Shown here piece by piece: positions 23,239 through 34,380 of a stretch of DNA of 64,000 nt. Where the stretch lies: the NCBI RefSeq assembly GCF_030867095.1, contig NC_081824.1, positions 145,543,433 to 145,607,432 of the forward strand. Direction: 5' to 3'. The notes below the pieces were generated by a model. That model saw only the letters and a program-made list of their open reading frames with translations. It had not been told where the DNA came from and did not search any database. Positions within the stretch are counted from its first letter, which is position 1; every line of letters begins with the position of its first letter. Made by a program: the position numbers and the translations under genes. Origin of the DNA: Alligator mississippiensis. Its lineage: Eukaryota; Chordata; Crocodylia; Alligatoridae.

Positions 23239-24012
23239 TTATACTAATAGAATGAAAGCAGCCTGGAAAGAGCAAGAGAAAGGAGAAGAGGAGAGGGAGG
23301 AGAGGCTAGATACAGAAAGAGATGAAGGTTGTGAAGGAAAGACCATTATATTTTCTGGCTCCAACTCGAGCCTGCAGTTCAATGCCGTCCACCGAGCTTT
23401 GAGGTGGCCAAAGGCACATTCAACGCCCATCCTGCATTTGCCAAGATGGTAGTTGAAAGCCATCTTCTGTGGGTGGGTAACGTGCTCTCCATAAAGCTTC
23501 ATGAGCCATGGCTTGAGGGGGTAAGCAGTGTTGGCTATTATAAGCAGGGAGATGGCAATACCACGGATCACTTTTGGGGACTCCAGGTACATAGTATCCT
23601 TTCCCCAACAAGCTAGGCAGCAGAAAGTTTCTAAACACATGCACATCATGAGCACTGCTGGCCCATCCTGTATAAATGCTAGTGAACTGGCCCCGGTGAT
23701 CCACCAAGTCTTGCAAGATTACCGAGGCAAATCCCTTCCTGTTCATGAATGAGCAGCTCACCAGTGAGGGAGATTGCACATGGATGTGTGTGTTGTCTAA
23801 AGCCCCCATGTAGTTAGGGAACCCCATGGCATTGAAACCATCAAGAACTTCCTAGGGGAGACTCAATTCCATTTTGTCCTCCTCACCCATTTTGTATAGA
23901 TTCTCCATTTTGGTCTCCTCACTCATTCTGTCATGAATCTCCATGTCATCCTCCTCACACATTTTGTCTGGAATCTCCATTTGGTCCTTCTCACTCATCC
24001 TGTCTAGATTCC
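23239..24012 (-). pseudogene. Harbinger (PIF) transposase, decayed, region A
   Basis: On the minus strand the DDE transposase core of the Harbinger family can be read across two frames: EVLDGFNAMGFPNYMGALDN (first Asp), LQDLVDHRGQFTSIYTGWAS (second Asp), HDVHVFRNFLL, then MKLYGEHVTH and GVECAFGHLKARWTALNC (Glu). Such transposases cut and paste elements with short terminal repeats and 3-bp duplications, together with a SANT/Myb-like partner. The frame change between second Asp and Glu, and a stop just upstream of EVLDGF, show it is inactive. A decayed SANT-like partner lies divergently at 25318-26497. Upstream of the core the reading frame enters a 36-bp tandem repeat. Confidence 0.82.
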
Positions 24013-24013
24013 A
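23871..24013 (-). repeat. 36-bp tandem repeat coding an acidic 12-residue motif
   Basis: About four 36-bp units. Read on the minus strand they give M-x-E-(E/K)-x-x-M-E-x-x-x-(K/R), for example MSEKDQMEIPDK then MCEEDDMEIHDR, in the same frame as the downstream LPxEVLDGFNAMGFPN of the transposase. Confidence 0.75.
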
Positions 24014-24377
24014 TGAAGCCAGGTTGTTTGCTAGTATGCAAAAGGGCAGCTATTCAGCACACAGCACCACCAAGGTTCATGGGGTTTAGGCAAAGGGGGG
24101 CTCTGAATAGAAATGGCAGCTGGATACAATCAATTAGCATTGAAAGTGACCTCCTATCTGCATGTCAATGATTACCTTACTCAGGTGTCTGTGCGCTGGG
24201 CATTCGTGCAGCAGAGGCCAATCGCCTTTTACTGTTGTGGGTCGGTGTGAGAAGGTGATGTACTGCCCATTCACTTAGAACTGAAATATGGTGTTTAGGA
24301 TGACCCCTGGAACCCATTCATGCACCCTGGGGGTAAGATAGTCTTTTACTGGATCAATGACTAGGCACAGCCGAGAA

Positions 24378-24630
24378 GCATCTCCACAGAAAAGAGTGCT
24401 GCCCCACAATAACCTAATTTTGCAAACAACCATCTCCCCAGAAAAGAAACTGGCCCTGCAATTCCACAGGTTTGAAGGAAGCATCACCCTAGAAAACAGG
24501 CCTGCCTTGCAAGCACCCAAGTTTAGAAAGAAGCATCTTCTCATGAAAACAGGAGGTGCCCTGCAAGAACCCAAGGCTGAAAAAAAATCTCCCCATAAAA
24601 CAGCCATGCATCAAGGCACCAGAACCATCA
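24378..24630. repeat. Degenerate 50-55-bp minisatellite
   Basis: Four or five diverged units, each roughly CATC(T/A)CCCC(A)GAAAA... followed by CCCTGCAA...CCCAAG/GTTTGAAAGAAG. Opposed open frames of about 110 codons across it are products of the repeat. Confidence 0.65.
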
Positions 24631-25317
24631 AGTCATCTCCCAACAAATATCTGTACTCGACCCCCACCTGGTTTTGGAATGGCCCTTAATTAACACTCAT
24701 GCTACATTTGTACTGCTGCCTGAGCGTTGAAGCCTCCTGCACCCTGCTCTTCTCCCTTAACATGCTGGATCAAGTTCTGGCCCCCTCTCCCATCTCCCAG
24801 ATATTATTAAATCATTCATTGAGAAAAAATCTGGGGTTCTGGAAATCAAGAATACAGTGCCCTATGATCCCCAGCACAGGGGAGCACTTGATTAGGTGGC
24901 ACAGCAAGGATAGGGGAAGTTTTGCCTGTAGGAAGAGCTGCCAACCACAGACACTTGGGTGTGATCAGCGGGGGGACTTTATCAATCTATCCATATGGAC
25001 AAGGGGGGCCAAATTGGGCCAGGCAACACCTATCACCATTGCTTTGTTTATAAACGGTGCTTGATCAGGTTGCCCTGACTGCCAATTCTGAGACAGTTGA
25101 CACCTTCACAGTTATGAGTATGTGGAATTTTCAAAAAGTTTCATTCAAGACATGCCTATATAACAACCCCCCAAAGTTTGCCAGCCACCTTTTTGTGACT
25201 CTTGTTGTCAGGATACCTCAATCTTGATAACTTTTGGGGCACTAACAGCTTCCTGATGTCTCAGAAAAACAAGTCCAGTATGCAGGCAACAGAGTAGGAG
25301 GCTGATACATCTATCAA
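24631..25317. other. Spacer inside Harbinger region A
   Basis: Between the decayed transposase and the SANT-like gene. No motif seen. It probably includes the intergenic part of the old element. Confidence 0.35.
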
Positions 25318-26497
25318 CCATGGCCCCAGCTGGACCTGGGAAGAACTGAAGGACTTAATCAACATTTTTTTGGAGGAAAAGATCATTGAGGAGCTGGAAA
25401 GTAAAAGGAATAAGCTTGTGTGTACCGCAATAGCAAAATAAATTAAGGTATGAGGGCATAACTGGGACTGGGCAGTACCAGAGCAAGATCAAGGCCCTGA
25501 AATGTGCATATCATTGAGCCAAGGATGAAAAGTTTCATTCTGGGGCAGCATGCACAATTCCTCCTTTCTACGACCAGCTGTCTGTCATTCTCTCTCAGGT
25601 CACTGTCGAGGCTTCCTGTCTGTGATCATTTGGTATTGGCGTTGTCCTGGAGAGCACACCTAACAAAGGAGCCTCAGAGTGTCCTGAGATGGAAACCGTG
25701 AGCATGTTGGAGCACTGCGGTAACTGCTCAATGCTGCTGGTTGACAGGGATGGCCAAAACGAGGTGACCCTAATCATGTCCCCAGTCTCCCCTCCAATTT
25801 TACTGGAGAGCATAGATGAGGAAGAGGAGGAGAACACTGTTTTGGATGCAGTTACCACATCAGAGGTACCTCCAGAGACCCAAAGATCAGTTTCTATACA
25901 TTAGATGCAAGAGCATGTGTGACTGGGGACTTGTAAGTATTGCAGAATGGGTATTATATTCATTATTGCCACTCTGGCAGGCACTGTTTTGGTGCCATTG
26001 GGTTGGATGTGCTGGGGGGTTTGTGCATGTAGTGTGGGAGTTGGGTCACCATACTTTTTAACATTTGGGGAAGAGATATTTTACTACAGCATGAACCCTT
26101 TTTTTGCTATTCTTGTTACCAGCTACCACGCCTGATGCCAGACAGGGATGTGTGTCTGAGCCTCGGACCCCAGCTCACACGAGCAGAGCATGCACAAGAA
26201 TACTGCTGCAGGCAGCGATGCTCCAGAGACAGCATGATGCAGGCTTTGGTGGAGGCATCATAAACATGAGTCGCTGCCACACATGACTGGTGGGACAAAG
26301 TCCAGGAAGTGCTTAGGGCAGATGATGACTGGGAGAATTGAAGCATGGACAGCACCATAGAATTCATGAAGCATCTCCTAGACCACACAAATCAGTTTCT
26401 TGACCTGGCCATGCAGTGCCATGAGGATCTGCAGGAGATGCATGCAATGATCAAGAACCATGTCCTTCAGTGTGTGAACAAGCCCAAACATTCATAA
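25318..26497 (+). pseudogene. SANT/Myb-like DNA-binding protein of Harbinger, decayed
   Basis: Near 25330-25510 the frames show the Myb/SANT-like domain seen in Harbinger accessory proteins: SWTWEELKDLINIFLEEKII, then a GHNWDW segment, then (other frame) QYQSKIKALKCAYH and AKD. A later part (about 26127-26497) follows an acceptor-like ttgttaccag and encodes a helical tail: DWWDKVQEVLRADDDWEN, MKHLLDHTNQFLDLAMQCHE, DLQEMHAMIKNHVLQ, ending NKPKHS and a stop. In active elements this partner takes the transposase into the nucleus and binds the ends. Stops inside both parts and a frame change in the SANT domain mark it as dead. Confidence 0.7.
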
Positions 26498-27424
26498 ATG
26501 GTTTCCCCCCACCTCCTCTGTCCTCCCCCTCTTCCGTCCTCCCCATCCCTGCCAGGAAGTGCACAGTAGCTCCACTCAGTTTGCCTCTGTCTAGGAGGTA
26601 GCTAGGAGTACTACAGCTGAGCCTGTTCCCCCACCTGTATTGTGCCCCAATGCTAGCAGGGCCATGAAAGCACCACTGCAGTTCAGGGAGGAAGGGCGGG
26701 GAGGGTCAGAAGGGGGATACACAGATGGGAAAGAAAGCCAAGTAATCAACCTCCACCACAGGTTCCTGCTGTAGATTTCTTAGAAAAGAAAGGCAATTGA
26801 TGGGAGAGAAGTTCCTACTTGTTTCTACTAACTCTTATTTCAGTAATTTCTTGGTTTCCATTACTTATGTGTGTGTTCCTTTGTAAAATCTTGGGTGTTA
26901 TAAAGCTGCATTTTCCCATGTCTGCCTGCCTTCTTTATTGGGAAGGTGCAAAAATGCCTGCATCTGGATGCAGGTGGGGGTGGGGGGATAGAGAGAGAGT
27001 GGGGGAAGGAAGAAAGAAAAACCAAGCATTCCTTGGCTAGCCTCAGATCCTGTGGGTGGGGCTGGAGGTTGTGAAAGAGGAAGATCGGGGATAAAGTGTT
27101 AAGAAGCCCCTCTCAGCTGCTCCTGTTACTGTACCAGGAGAACAAAGAGAAGGAGCTAGCCCAAGTAGGTGATAACTGCTGTCTTTGAAATGTGAAGTGG
27201 TAATATCCTGAGCTGACAAGGAAAGGCCCAGACCTGAAAGCATTGGTGAGTGGCAATCTTTGGACAGAACAGTCAACCTAGACACATCTTCTATATATTT
27301 TCTTTGTTAAACATAATTTCTATATACAGGATGCATATATAACCTTGAAGTGTTCTGTACCTAGAGATGTATTCTTCTCCACATGCAGATGTTGGCTCTG
27401 GAGAGCCAAGAGACAGAAGCCATT
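26498..27424. other. Spacer downstream of the SANT-like remnant
   Basis: C-rich, then mixed DNA; nothing recognised except a GGGGGATAGAGAGAGAG-type purine patch near 26970-27020. Confidence 0.35.
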
Positions 27425-28179
27425 TGTGAAACTTTGCAACATTTCACACTGTGTGAAACTTTGCAACATTTCACAGATAGGATATTCAGCAACTAGTGCA
27501 ATCCCCTGACTTCCATCAGAAGCTTGGCCATGGATGGTGGTGTACAGTGACAGTGGTAAGTCAACTTGTCATAAATGGTGGAAGGAGGCCACTGCAGGCC
27601 ACCAACCAACCTCCCCCTCCTCTATGTCCCCTCTGGGACAGTCTCTTGCTGGGTGCTGGCCAGCCACAGGACAGCCTCTCTGATCTGCTGCAGCACAGCC
27701 CTCAGCACCCAGGGTCATGTCACATGGGGCTGAAGGACAACTGTTGCAAGTTCTGCTGAGCAACCACCACCCCCTGGGTGCGTTCTCCAGGGAGGTGACC
27801 CAGGGACGCCCGCCCCCCCCATGGCAATGGGCACAGAATATACCAATGTTGCATGTGCCCTGGACTATATAAAATGAGATCTTTGTGCAGGCTGAAGGTT
27901 GCCCTAGCCACTACACCCTGCTGCTACTGATCCTTTTGGTGCCCTGTGCACACCTGCACTCATGGTTCAGGACATTTAGCTATGACAGCATGGGGGGCAA
28001 GCCTGGTCTGCCAGGCAACCTCCACCAATGGCTGTATGGATACCCATCACAGCGCTATATGACCCTAAGCCCCAATGATGAGGATGACATTGCTGCTGGA
28101 ATTAATGCCTTCCTTGGTGTGTGAGGGGTGCACTCACTCCCGCACAGTTCTGGGAAAGGGAAAGGGGATGACAAATAAA
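27425..28179 (+). other. Small two-exon reading frame shared with region B (copy A)
   Basis: A 5' segment with a short tandem duplication (TGTGAAACTTTGCAACATTTCACA twice, 27427-27476 or so) ends at a donor GTG|gtaagtc (27555/27556). After a 335-bp intron, the acceptor tttgtgcag opens exon 27891-28124, 77 codons and TGA, encoding a hydrophobic run LLLLILLVP and then HLHSWFRTFSYDSMGGKPG, NLHQWLYGY, and DEDDIAAGINAFLGV. AATAAA follows at 28174-28179. The last exon aligns without gaps to 33126-33365 at about 30 of 68 residues; intron position and polyadenylation signal are also conserved. I do not recognise the family. The N-terminal exon is poorly defined, so the full protein is unknown. A TATATAAA at 27866 could instead place a transcription start near the second exon. 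Confidence 0.5.
27891..28124 (+). CDS. Terminal exon of unknown small protein, copy A
   Basis: 78 codons with stop. Hydrophobic leader-like stretch, then the motif SYDSM-GKPG-NL-GY-Y-L-P-DI-I-AFL. Open throughout and conserved against copy B at protein level. Function unknown; could be a small membrane or secreted product, by the hydrophobic run only. Confidence 0.45.
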   Translation, partial: AEGCPSHYTLLLLILLVPCAHLHSWFRTFSYDSMGGKPGLPGNLHQWLYGYPSQRYMTLSPNDEDDIAAGINAFLGV

Positions 28180-29127
28180 ATGGTGTGTGAACCTTATCAT
28201 GCCTCTGTGTATGTGTGTGTACCGTGCTGCACTGTTCTGAGGTCGTGGGACCAAGGGGCCAGGGTGGTGCTGTCGGGCCACTCTACCTACCCTATAGTAA
28301 GGCTCAGCATGCACATTCATACATGTTGAGGAAAAAAATATTGATTATTCATAAAGCGGGTGGCCATGCTTAACCATCCTGCAGGATCATGAAAGTAAGT
28401 CTGGAAAGTGAATCAGTGGTTTTGGGGAGAGGGGTTTTGGAAACTCAGACACAGAAGGACTAACAGGTATCTTTCACTGGAGGGTAGAGGGATAGAATTG
28501 GTTCACCAAGGTTGCTACTTTCATGCAGTCTTGGGAGCATTGCTGCACTAACATATTTTCCCCAGTGCAACAATTTTCACTGGAGCCAGCCACCAGTTAG
28601 AGGGGGGGGGGAGGTTCTAGGGATTTGGCCTGAGTATAAGAACCATTACCCCAAACCCTGTGACCCATTTACCCAGACATTGGTGCCAGAGACCCCTTCC
28701 AAGCCCATCCCTCCCCCCACCCCCGAGGACTGACCATGATCATGCCTGCCTGCCCCATCCCTGGCATTTGTACAGATAGAAGGCTCAAGCCTGGCCTTTG
28801 CATAATGTGGTCACAGTACTGGGGGAAATTGGTGGCTAATATGGGGCAAAATAGTTATGAGTAACTTCCCTGATAGAACTGGAGAACCACATGATAGTTT
28901 AAAGGGTGAATGGAAGCACTCAAAGCCAAGAAATAGCTATTAATTTTGTGCCACTGTTGCAGTAAAGGGCTAGGTGGTGAAAGCCAGCCAACACTGACCT
29001 TGCATGCATGCTGGATACTGTCATCCATGGTGGTACCCGGTCATGCATGGCAGACAATGTGTAAACAAGGCCATTTCACAGAGTGCAGCTGATTTGCTTG
29101 ATGAATAGTGGGTTAGGAATCTTGTAC
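28180..29127. other. Spacer, no gene recognised
   Basis: Mixed DNA with a G-run near 28601. Nothing identified. Confidence 0.4.
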
Positions 29128-29362
29128 ATTCATAGCAAGTAAAGGCTGGAAGGAACCTGGAAAGATCATCCAGGTAAAACCTCCCTACTCAGGGCGCTTT
29201 GAACAGTGCTGAGATCAAATGATCACAGGAAGGCATCTGTCCAGTCTTCGAAGACTTCCAAGGTCAGGGACTAACCACATGACCAGTTTGGATAGTGTAT
29301 TCCAGATCCTTGTCACCTTTACAATAAATAAGTTCTTTCTTTCATCTATATATCTAATACAT
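29128..29362 (-). mobile_element. CR1 LINE 3' fragment
   Basis: Minus-strand CR1 3' end (GGCTGGAAGGAACCTGGAAA, gatcatccag, ttccagatccttgtcacctt). Similar in kind to the low-coordinate end of the CR1 at 12396. Confidence 0.75.
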
Positions 29363-29669
29363 TTTCACCCATCCATTCAGTCATTCATGTGAGCAGGGAC
29401 TGGTCCCTTGACACATGGGTGACTTGTGCCTAGCTATCTGTTGTGCCATGGCCCAAAAGGGATCCTGTGGGTGACCCTCCTTGGCATAGCTGACAGGACA
29501 TGGCTCCTGTTTTACTTAGACAAATTTTAGGCACTCTTTTTTTGGAAAAGAGTATGGTTGAATGACACAAAGTTGCCAGGATGGTACCAGCTTATCTGCT
29601 GTCCAAACCTTTTGCACCAAAATGGGTTTTGGGGAGTGGGGAATTAACTTTTCCTGACCTGATAAACAA

Positions 29670-29831
29670 AAGCCCTATAAATTGAGGGCACAGGGGCCTG
29701 GATGTGGGTACCCCTTATCGATCTGAGATGTCTGAGGCTGAGGAGAGAAGACAGCGGACCAGGGGAAGAAGAGAGCCTATCCAGGGCGTATAGGACAGGT
29801 TGGCCTTATGAAGAAACTAAGCCTGGTGAGT
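29670..29831 (+). promoter_or_regulatory. Candidate TATA box, short first exon and donor
   Basis: CCCTATAAATTGAGG (about 29674-29681) is followed some 50 bases later by an ATG frame (MSEAEERRQRTRGRREPIQG, then a stop) and, further on, by a strong donor AGCCTG|gtgagtg at about 29826. It could be the first exon of an element gene interrupted by region B. The stop argues against a working frame. Confidence 0.3.
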
Positions 29832-30553
29832 GTGCTGGTGCTAGTGCATCCTTAATTGTAAGAGTGTTGTAGCTGTGATGGTCCAGAAATTATGCAAGAG
29901 GCAAGGATTTCTTAGGTTGATATCTTTTTTTGGACCAGCTGGACACATCTACATGTGCATCTGATCTGTTTAGTCATGAATAAGCAGTCCCAGGCACATG
30001 TCTACATGTGCAGAAAAGCAGGAGCAGATTTGCTGCCAATCTGCTCCTGCTTTCTGAGTCCCTGCAATGGCCTCCTACCACCATTGGGGGGGGGGGGCAC
30101 CACGTTCTGGTTGCAGCTGCTAGCAACTGGAAGCCCTCTTCAAAAGCCAGGACAGTCACTTCCCTGGCCAGGAGCAGTGTGTGTAGCACAGGGACAGCAG
30201 GCAGCAGCACTCTCCTTGCCACCTATGTCTCCCTATACCATGGCTGTTCCTGTCCCTGCCCCTGCCCCTAGCAGCAACAACCAGCACCCTGCACTCCATG
30301 CTGACCACCACCTGGCCCACAGCTGTCTTGCCTCTCCTGGCTCCCCCATGCGCCTGCTACCTCAACTCTGTCCACCTGGCCAGACCCCGGCAGGGACATC
30401 ACCAGTGGGCTCCAGGATGTCACCTCCAGGGTCTCTGTTGCCCTTCTTGGTCTCCATCCCCACTGTTTCTGGGCCTGCAAGGTCAGTCAGGACTGGAGGC
30501 TGCATGTCATCCAGCACACCTGGGATGATGAGTAGTGGCTAGAGGCCTTTTGC

Positions 30554-31480
30554 ATGACCCATGCCACCTTCTGGGATCTCCTGGAGCAGCTCTGGCCAAA
30601 CCTGGAGTGGCAGGACACTGCCATGCAGCTGCCACTCCAAACGGACATCCAGCTGTCCCTTGCCCTGCTCATGGTGGCCACGTCCATCAGCCTATGGTAC
30701 ACCGACCATCTCTTTGGTATGGGAAAGGCCACCACTGGGAAGGCCATCCTGGAAGTTTGTGGCATTCTCCAGGATGTGCTGGGGCACACGGTGCTCCTCC
30801 TGCATGACCCCTTTGCAGTGGTGGCAGGGTTCTGTTCCCTGGGATTCCCCCAATGCACTGGGGCCCTGGATGGGTCCCACATCCCCCTCACCTGCCTGCC
30901 ACATGGCGACCAGGCCTCCTACAACCGGAGGGGCTTTCACTTTATGACACTACAGGTCATCATGGACCACCGTGGGGCCTTTATGCATGTGAGCACCGGC
31001 TGGGCGGGCAGCACCCACAATGCCCATGTCTTCAGAAACTCCACCTTGATGGGCCTGGTGGAGAGTGGACACTTCATACCAGGGGTGCTGGACCTGCAGC
31101 TGGGTGCCGTGATGGTCCCGCCCCCTCCTCATCAGGGACCTGACTACCCGCTCCTGCCCTAGCTCACAGGGCCCTACTGGCCAGCTGAACCCCCTCCATG
31201 TCCATTTTAACTGATGCCTGGTCCAGACTTGCACCCTGGTGGAGTATGCCTTCAGCCACCTCAATGTCTGCTGGTGCACCCTCACTGCTCACCAAATAAC
31301 AACCTCCCCTGAGCCATTGTGACAGCCTGCATGGTGCATAACATCTGTGAGGCACAGGGGAGCTCTTCCATGTGGCCTGGGCTGAGGAGGCATGGCAGGA
31401 AGAGGATGCCTCACAGAGGGACCACCACCTCCTATGGCAGTGACGATGGTGACCACCCCTGCCCAAGGCCCCAGAAGAGT
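30554..31480 (+). pseudogene. Harbinger (PIF) transposase, nearly open, region B
   Basis: One frame is open for 202 codons (30554-31162). It starts THATFWDLLEQLWPNLEWQD, then shows FPQCTGALDGSHIPL (first Asp), LQVIMDHRGAFMHVSTGWAG (second Asp) and HNAHVFRNSTLM. The Glu block, LVEYAFSHLNVCW, follows in another frame near 31236-31280, and a C-terminal VTACMVHNICEAQG near 31319-31360. Thus at least two frame changes separate the catalytic residues, and it cannot make the whole enzyme. Proline-rich sequence upstream (30235-30540) may be its N-terminal exon. Compared with region A the core is less damaged. Confidence 0.82.
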
Positions 31481-32099
31481 CACACACCTGCCAGAGGGGG
31501 ACAGGGCACCAGGTGCAGGAGGTGCTGGCCTGCCACCTCCTCTAGCACTCTCCAATCTAGCTCACCTGCACCACTGCCCACAGAGTCCCTGCCATCTTTA
31601 CCCACCCCCAGCTCAACGGAGACTGCAGACATGTCTCACAAGAACACGTTTGTATTCCCCTCACATCAAACAGATCCCCTCCACCACCCACCAACAAAAC
31701 ACCTTCTTCCCCATGAAAATGATGTACAATGTCCTTTGTGTCCTGTCCCAGGGTGGGGGGGGGGCATGGGGTTGGGGCACCTATGTGACAGATCATACAG
31801 ACAGGCAACCAGCACCCTGGCCATTACCCTATGGGTGCACACACTGAAGGGGGCTTGCCCAGTGGCAACATTGGCCAATGGTCCCACAGCTTGGATGGCT
31901 GCCCCTCCGGCAAAGAATGATCAGCTCCAGCTCTGCACCCATGTGGAACTGGGGTGATTGCCAGGGCTGGGCCTGGCTGGGTGGGGGGAGGTGGGACTGG
32001 GGGAGGCCAGACCTAGAGTGGTGGCTAGGCCAGGAGCTCTTGGCTGCTGGAGGTGGTGCAGGACCTCCTACCAGGCCCAGATGGGGGCCTGTTGCTAGT

Positions 32100-32660
32100 G
32101 ACAGGTAGCTTTCAGGGGGCAGGCAGGGCTAGGGTTGGGGCCTGGGCAGCAGCTGGCATGAAGGTGTCTGCTAAGGCTAGAATGGTGTCCAGCACCTAGT
32201 GGTTGTTGTCCATGGCCTGCACTGCCCTGCTCAGTACCATGGTCTGCTCCTGCAGTACCTCTACCCACTTGCACTTCAGGGCCTGGAGCTGTGACTGGAA
32301 CTCCTGGTCTGCCCAATCCCATGCCTCTTCATGCTGGGTCTGTTCATCCTCGGGCCACAACCTCTGCCTGCCACCTGTCCAGGTGGGCCACATCCTCTGC
32401 TTGCCAAGCCCGAGCATCTGCCAGCCGGTCCTCCAATACCATGACCAGTCAGTCTAAGAGGAGGGCCTTGTTCAGGGTCCTGTGGCAGAGTCAGTGCATC
32501 CACAGGGCTCCAGCTGTGGGCAGCAGCAACTCTGAGGCTGCATTTTGGCTGCCAAGCATTGCCTCCCTAGCGTGCAGCTGCAGGGCCTGTAGAGCCATGA
32601 GAAAGAAGCTGTTTGTGTGAGTTTGCAACATTTTGGACATAAGATGTTCTGTACCAGAGC
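32100..32660 (-). pseudogene. Probable Harbinger accessory-protein tail
   Basis: Read on the minus strand, interrupted frames give helical, Leu/Gln-rich sequence: LVMVLEDRLADARAWQAEDV, HLDRWQAEVVAR and FQSQLQALKCKWVEVLQEQT, LSRAVQAMDNNH. This resembles the coiled C-terminus of Harbinger SANT proteins. No SANT domain itself was found. Convergent with the transposase, unlike the divergent pair in region A. Confidence 0.4.
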
Positions 32661-33411
32661 CATGCACTGCCAGGCCTCAGATCATGGGTCAGACATGTAC
32701 AGGTACCCAGGGACCATGGTAAGTCATTTGGACAGGCCAGGGATCAGGTGGCTGCCTGCTGAGCCCCTCCATCCTTGCTTGCTCCTTAGGGGCCAGTGGG
32801 CTGCTGGGTTCTGGTTTCAGGCAGCTTGCCTCCCCCACCCCATTGCCAGGATGGGACAGGCCAGGCTCCTGGCAGTACTTGCTGCCACAGCTCCAGACCT
32901 TGCTGCCCTGCTCCCCCCTTCTCCTGCAGGCATCTGTCTCCTGTGCTTCCACCTAGCCCACAGTGTCCAGGCTCAGGGAGTACAGGGCTCCTGGATTACT
33001 GGGACAAGGAGCTACCCATGCCTCCACCCTCCCCACAAGGGTCTTCTCTAGGGAGGCAACTCAGGGCCAGCCCCCCACTGTGCCACCACTGTACCTCAAA
33101 CAAGCCCCTTCTGTGTATGTCCCAGGCACTGTGTGAGGATAGAGGTGTGCTCAACTCACTGCTGCTGCTAATGGCCATGGTGTCCCAGGTGAACCTGCAC
33201 ACCTGGCATGGGATCCTGAGCTATAACAGCATGTGGGGCAAGCCTGGGATATCCTGCAACCTTTGCCACTGCCATCAAGGCTACCTGTGGCTGCACTACA
33301 TAGCCCTGCTCCCCGCTGCCAAGGAGGACATTGCCACTAGCATTGATGCATTTCTTGCTATGTAAGAAGCCCATGCCTGCTTAGCTGTGAGGGCATGGGT
33401 TTCTCAATAAA
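32611..33411 (+). other. Small two-exon reading frame shared with region A (copy B)
   Basis: Homologous to 27425-28179 over its length: GTTTGCAACATTTTGGACATAAGATGTTC near the 5' end, a donor CCATG|gtaagtc (32718/32719), a 407-bp intron, an acceptor tgtatgtcccag, and a terminal exon 33126-33365 (79 codons and TAA). It encodes LLLLMAMVS, then NLHTWHGILSYNSMWGKPG and KEDIATSIDAFLAM. AATAAA lies at 33406-33411, 41 bases past the stop (50 in copy A). Family unknown. Confidence 0.5.
33126..33365 (+). CDS. Terminal exon of unknown small protein, copy B
   Basis: 80 codons with stop, one ungapped alignment block with copy A from the LLLL run to the stop. Many differences are conservative (I/M, S/T, D/N, L/I), as expected of protein-level constraint in the elements' past. 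Confidence 0.45.
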   Translation, partial: ALCEDRGVLNSLLLLMAMVSQVNLHTWHGILSYNSMWGKPGISCNLCHCHQGYLWLHYIALLPAAKEDIATSIDAFLAM

Positions 33412-34380
33412 TCTTTGTACTATCTTCTGCCTCCACTGTGGGTGCCAGGCCAGGGCAGGGGCTCAGGCAGGCCATCTGTGCTGCTGTACACAGCATGGCT
33501 GTGGCCTGGGTTCTGGGGCACAAGGATGACTATCAGTTGTGGTATAAAGGGCATGGACTTATGGGCACTCCCTGGCTGTTGATTATGGTTGGTGATGGCA
33601 ACTCACTGTGCCCGCAAGGCCTTGACCTTTATACAGCACTGCTATGCCAACCCACTGTGACCGAGCTCCTGTATCTGGCCCTCATTGATGTGGGTGTCAT
33701 AATGCCTGCCTCCATTCTAGCTGGCACTGCAGCTTTGCCTCACCCCACAGTGCCACAAGGTCACCAGTCTCCTCCTTGGTCCAGTTGGGGCCCCAGGTGG
33801 TGGGCATAGGTATTGGCATGGGTGGCAGTAATGATGAGGCCATTATGGGTCCCATGCTGGCTCTCTGGGCCTCTGTGCACTGTCCTTCTGATGCTGGTCC
33901 TGGGTAGCTACAGTGTCCAGCACAGGAGCCCGTTATGGGAGTGATAGCCAGACAGCTGAGGCAATGCCTTGCAGGCTCCAGGCAGGCTGCTGGGGGTGGG
34001 CTGTGGGCAGCTGAAGCTGGCCCTGGGAGCCTGAAGCTGCCTGCAGCTCAGTTTAGGAGCTGGTAGACCTGGCTGGAGCCTGCAGTAGCCTGCAGCACCC
34101 TGCAGGCCTGGATGGGGCAGACCTGTCAGCCACACAGCACTGCAGTGCCAAGCAGTGGTGCTGGGGTGCAGGAAGGCTGGTGATACTAGCCTGTGGGCTG
34201 CCTTGGGGAATATAGGGCCTGGAGTCACTTTAGGCTATCTGCTTGTGTGGCCCGGGACTCAAAATGCCTACAGGCTTTTAAGGGCCTGAGGCAGAGGCTG
34301 CCATAGAGGCAGTCCAGCCCTGTAGCAGGAGAGGCTCCCAGCCCCAGAGCTCTGGGGCTAGCTTCAGGCTGGCTCCCTAG
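33412..34380. other. Distal part of Harbinger region B, unassigned
   Basis: GC-rich, with open frames on both strands (33438-33809 plus, 33908-34228 minus) that I cannot assign. The CTG/CAG-rich composition makes chance frames likely. Confidence 0.35.

Noticed and set aside
27891-28124. Resemblance of the small exon to NPY-family peptides (YPS, RY)
   Set aside because: The order of motifs and the lack of an amidation/processing site do not fit; only short chance matches.
33438-34228. Frames of 123 (plus) and 106 (minus) codons in region B
   Set aside because: Overlapping GC-rich sequence; no homolog in region A.
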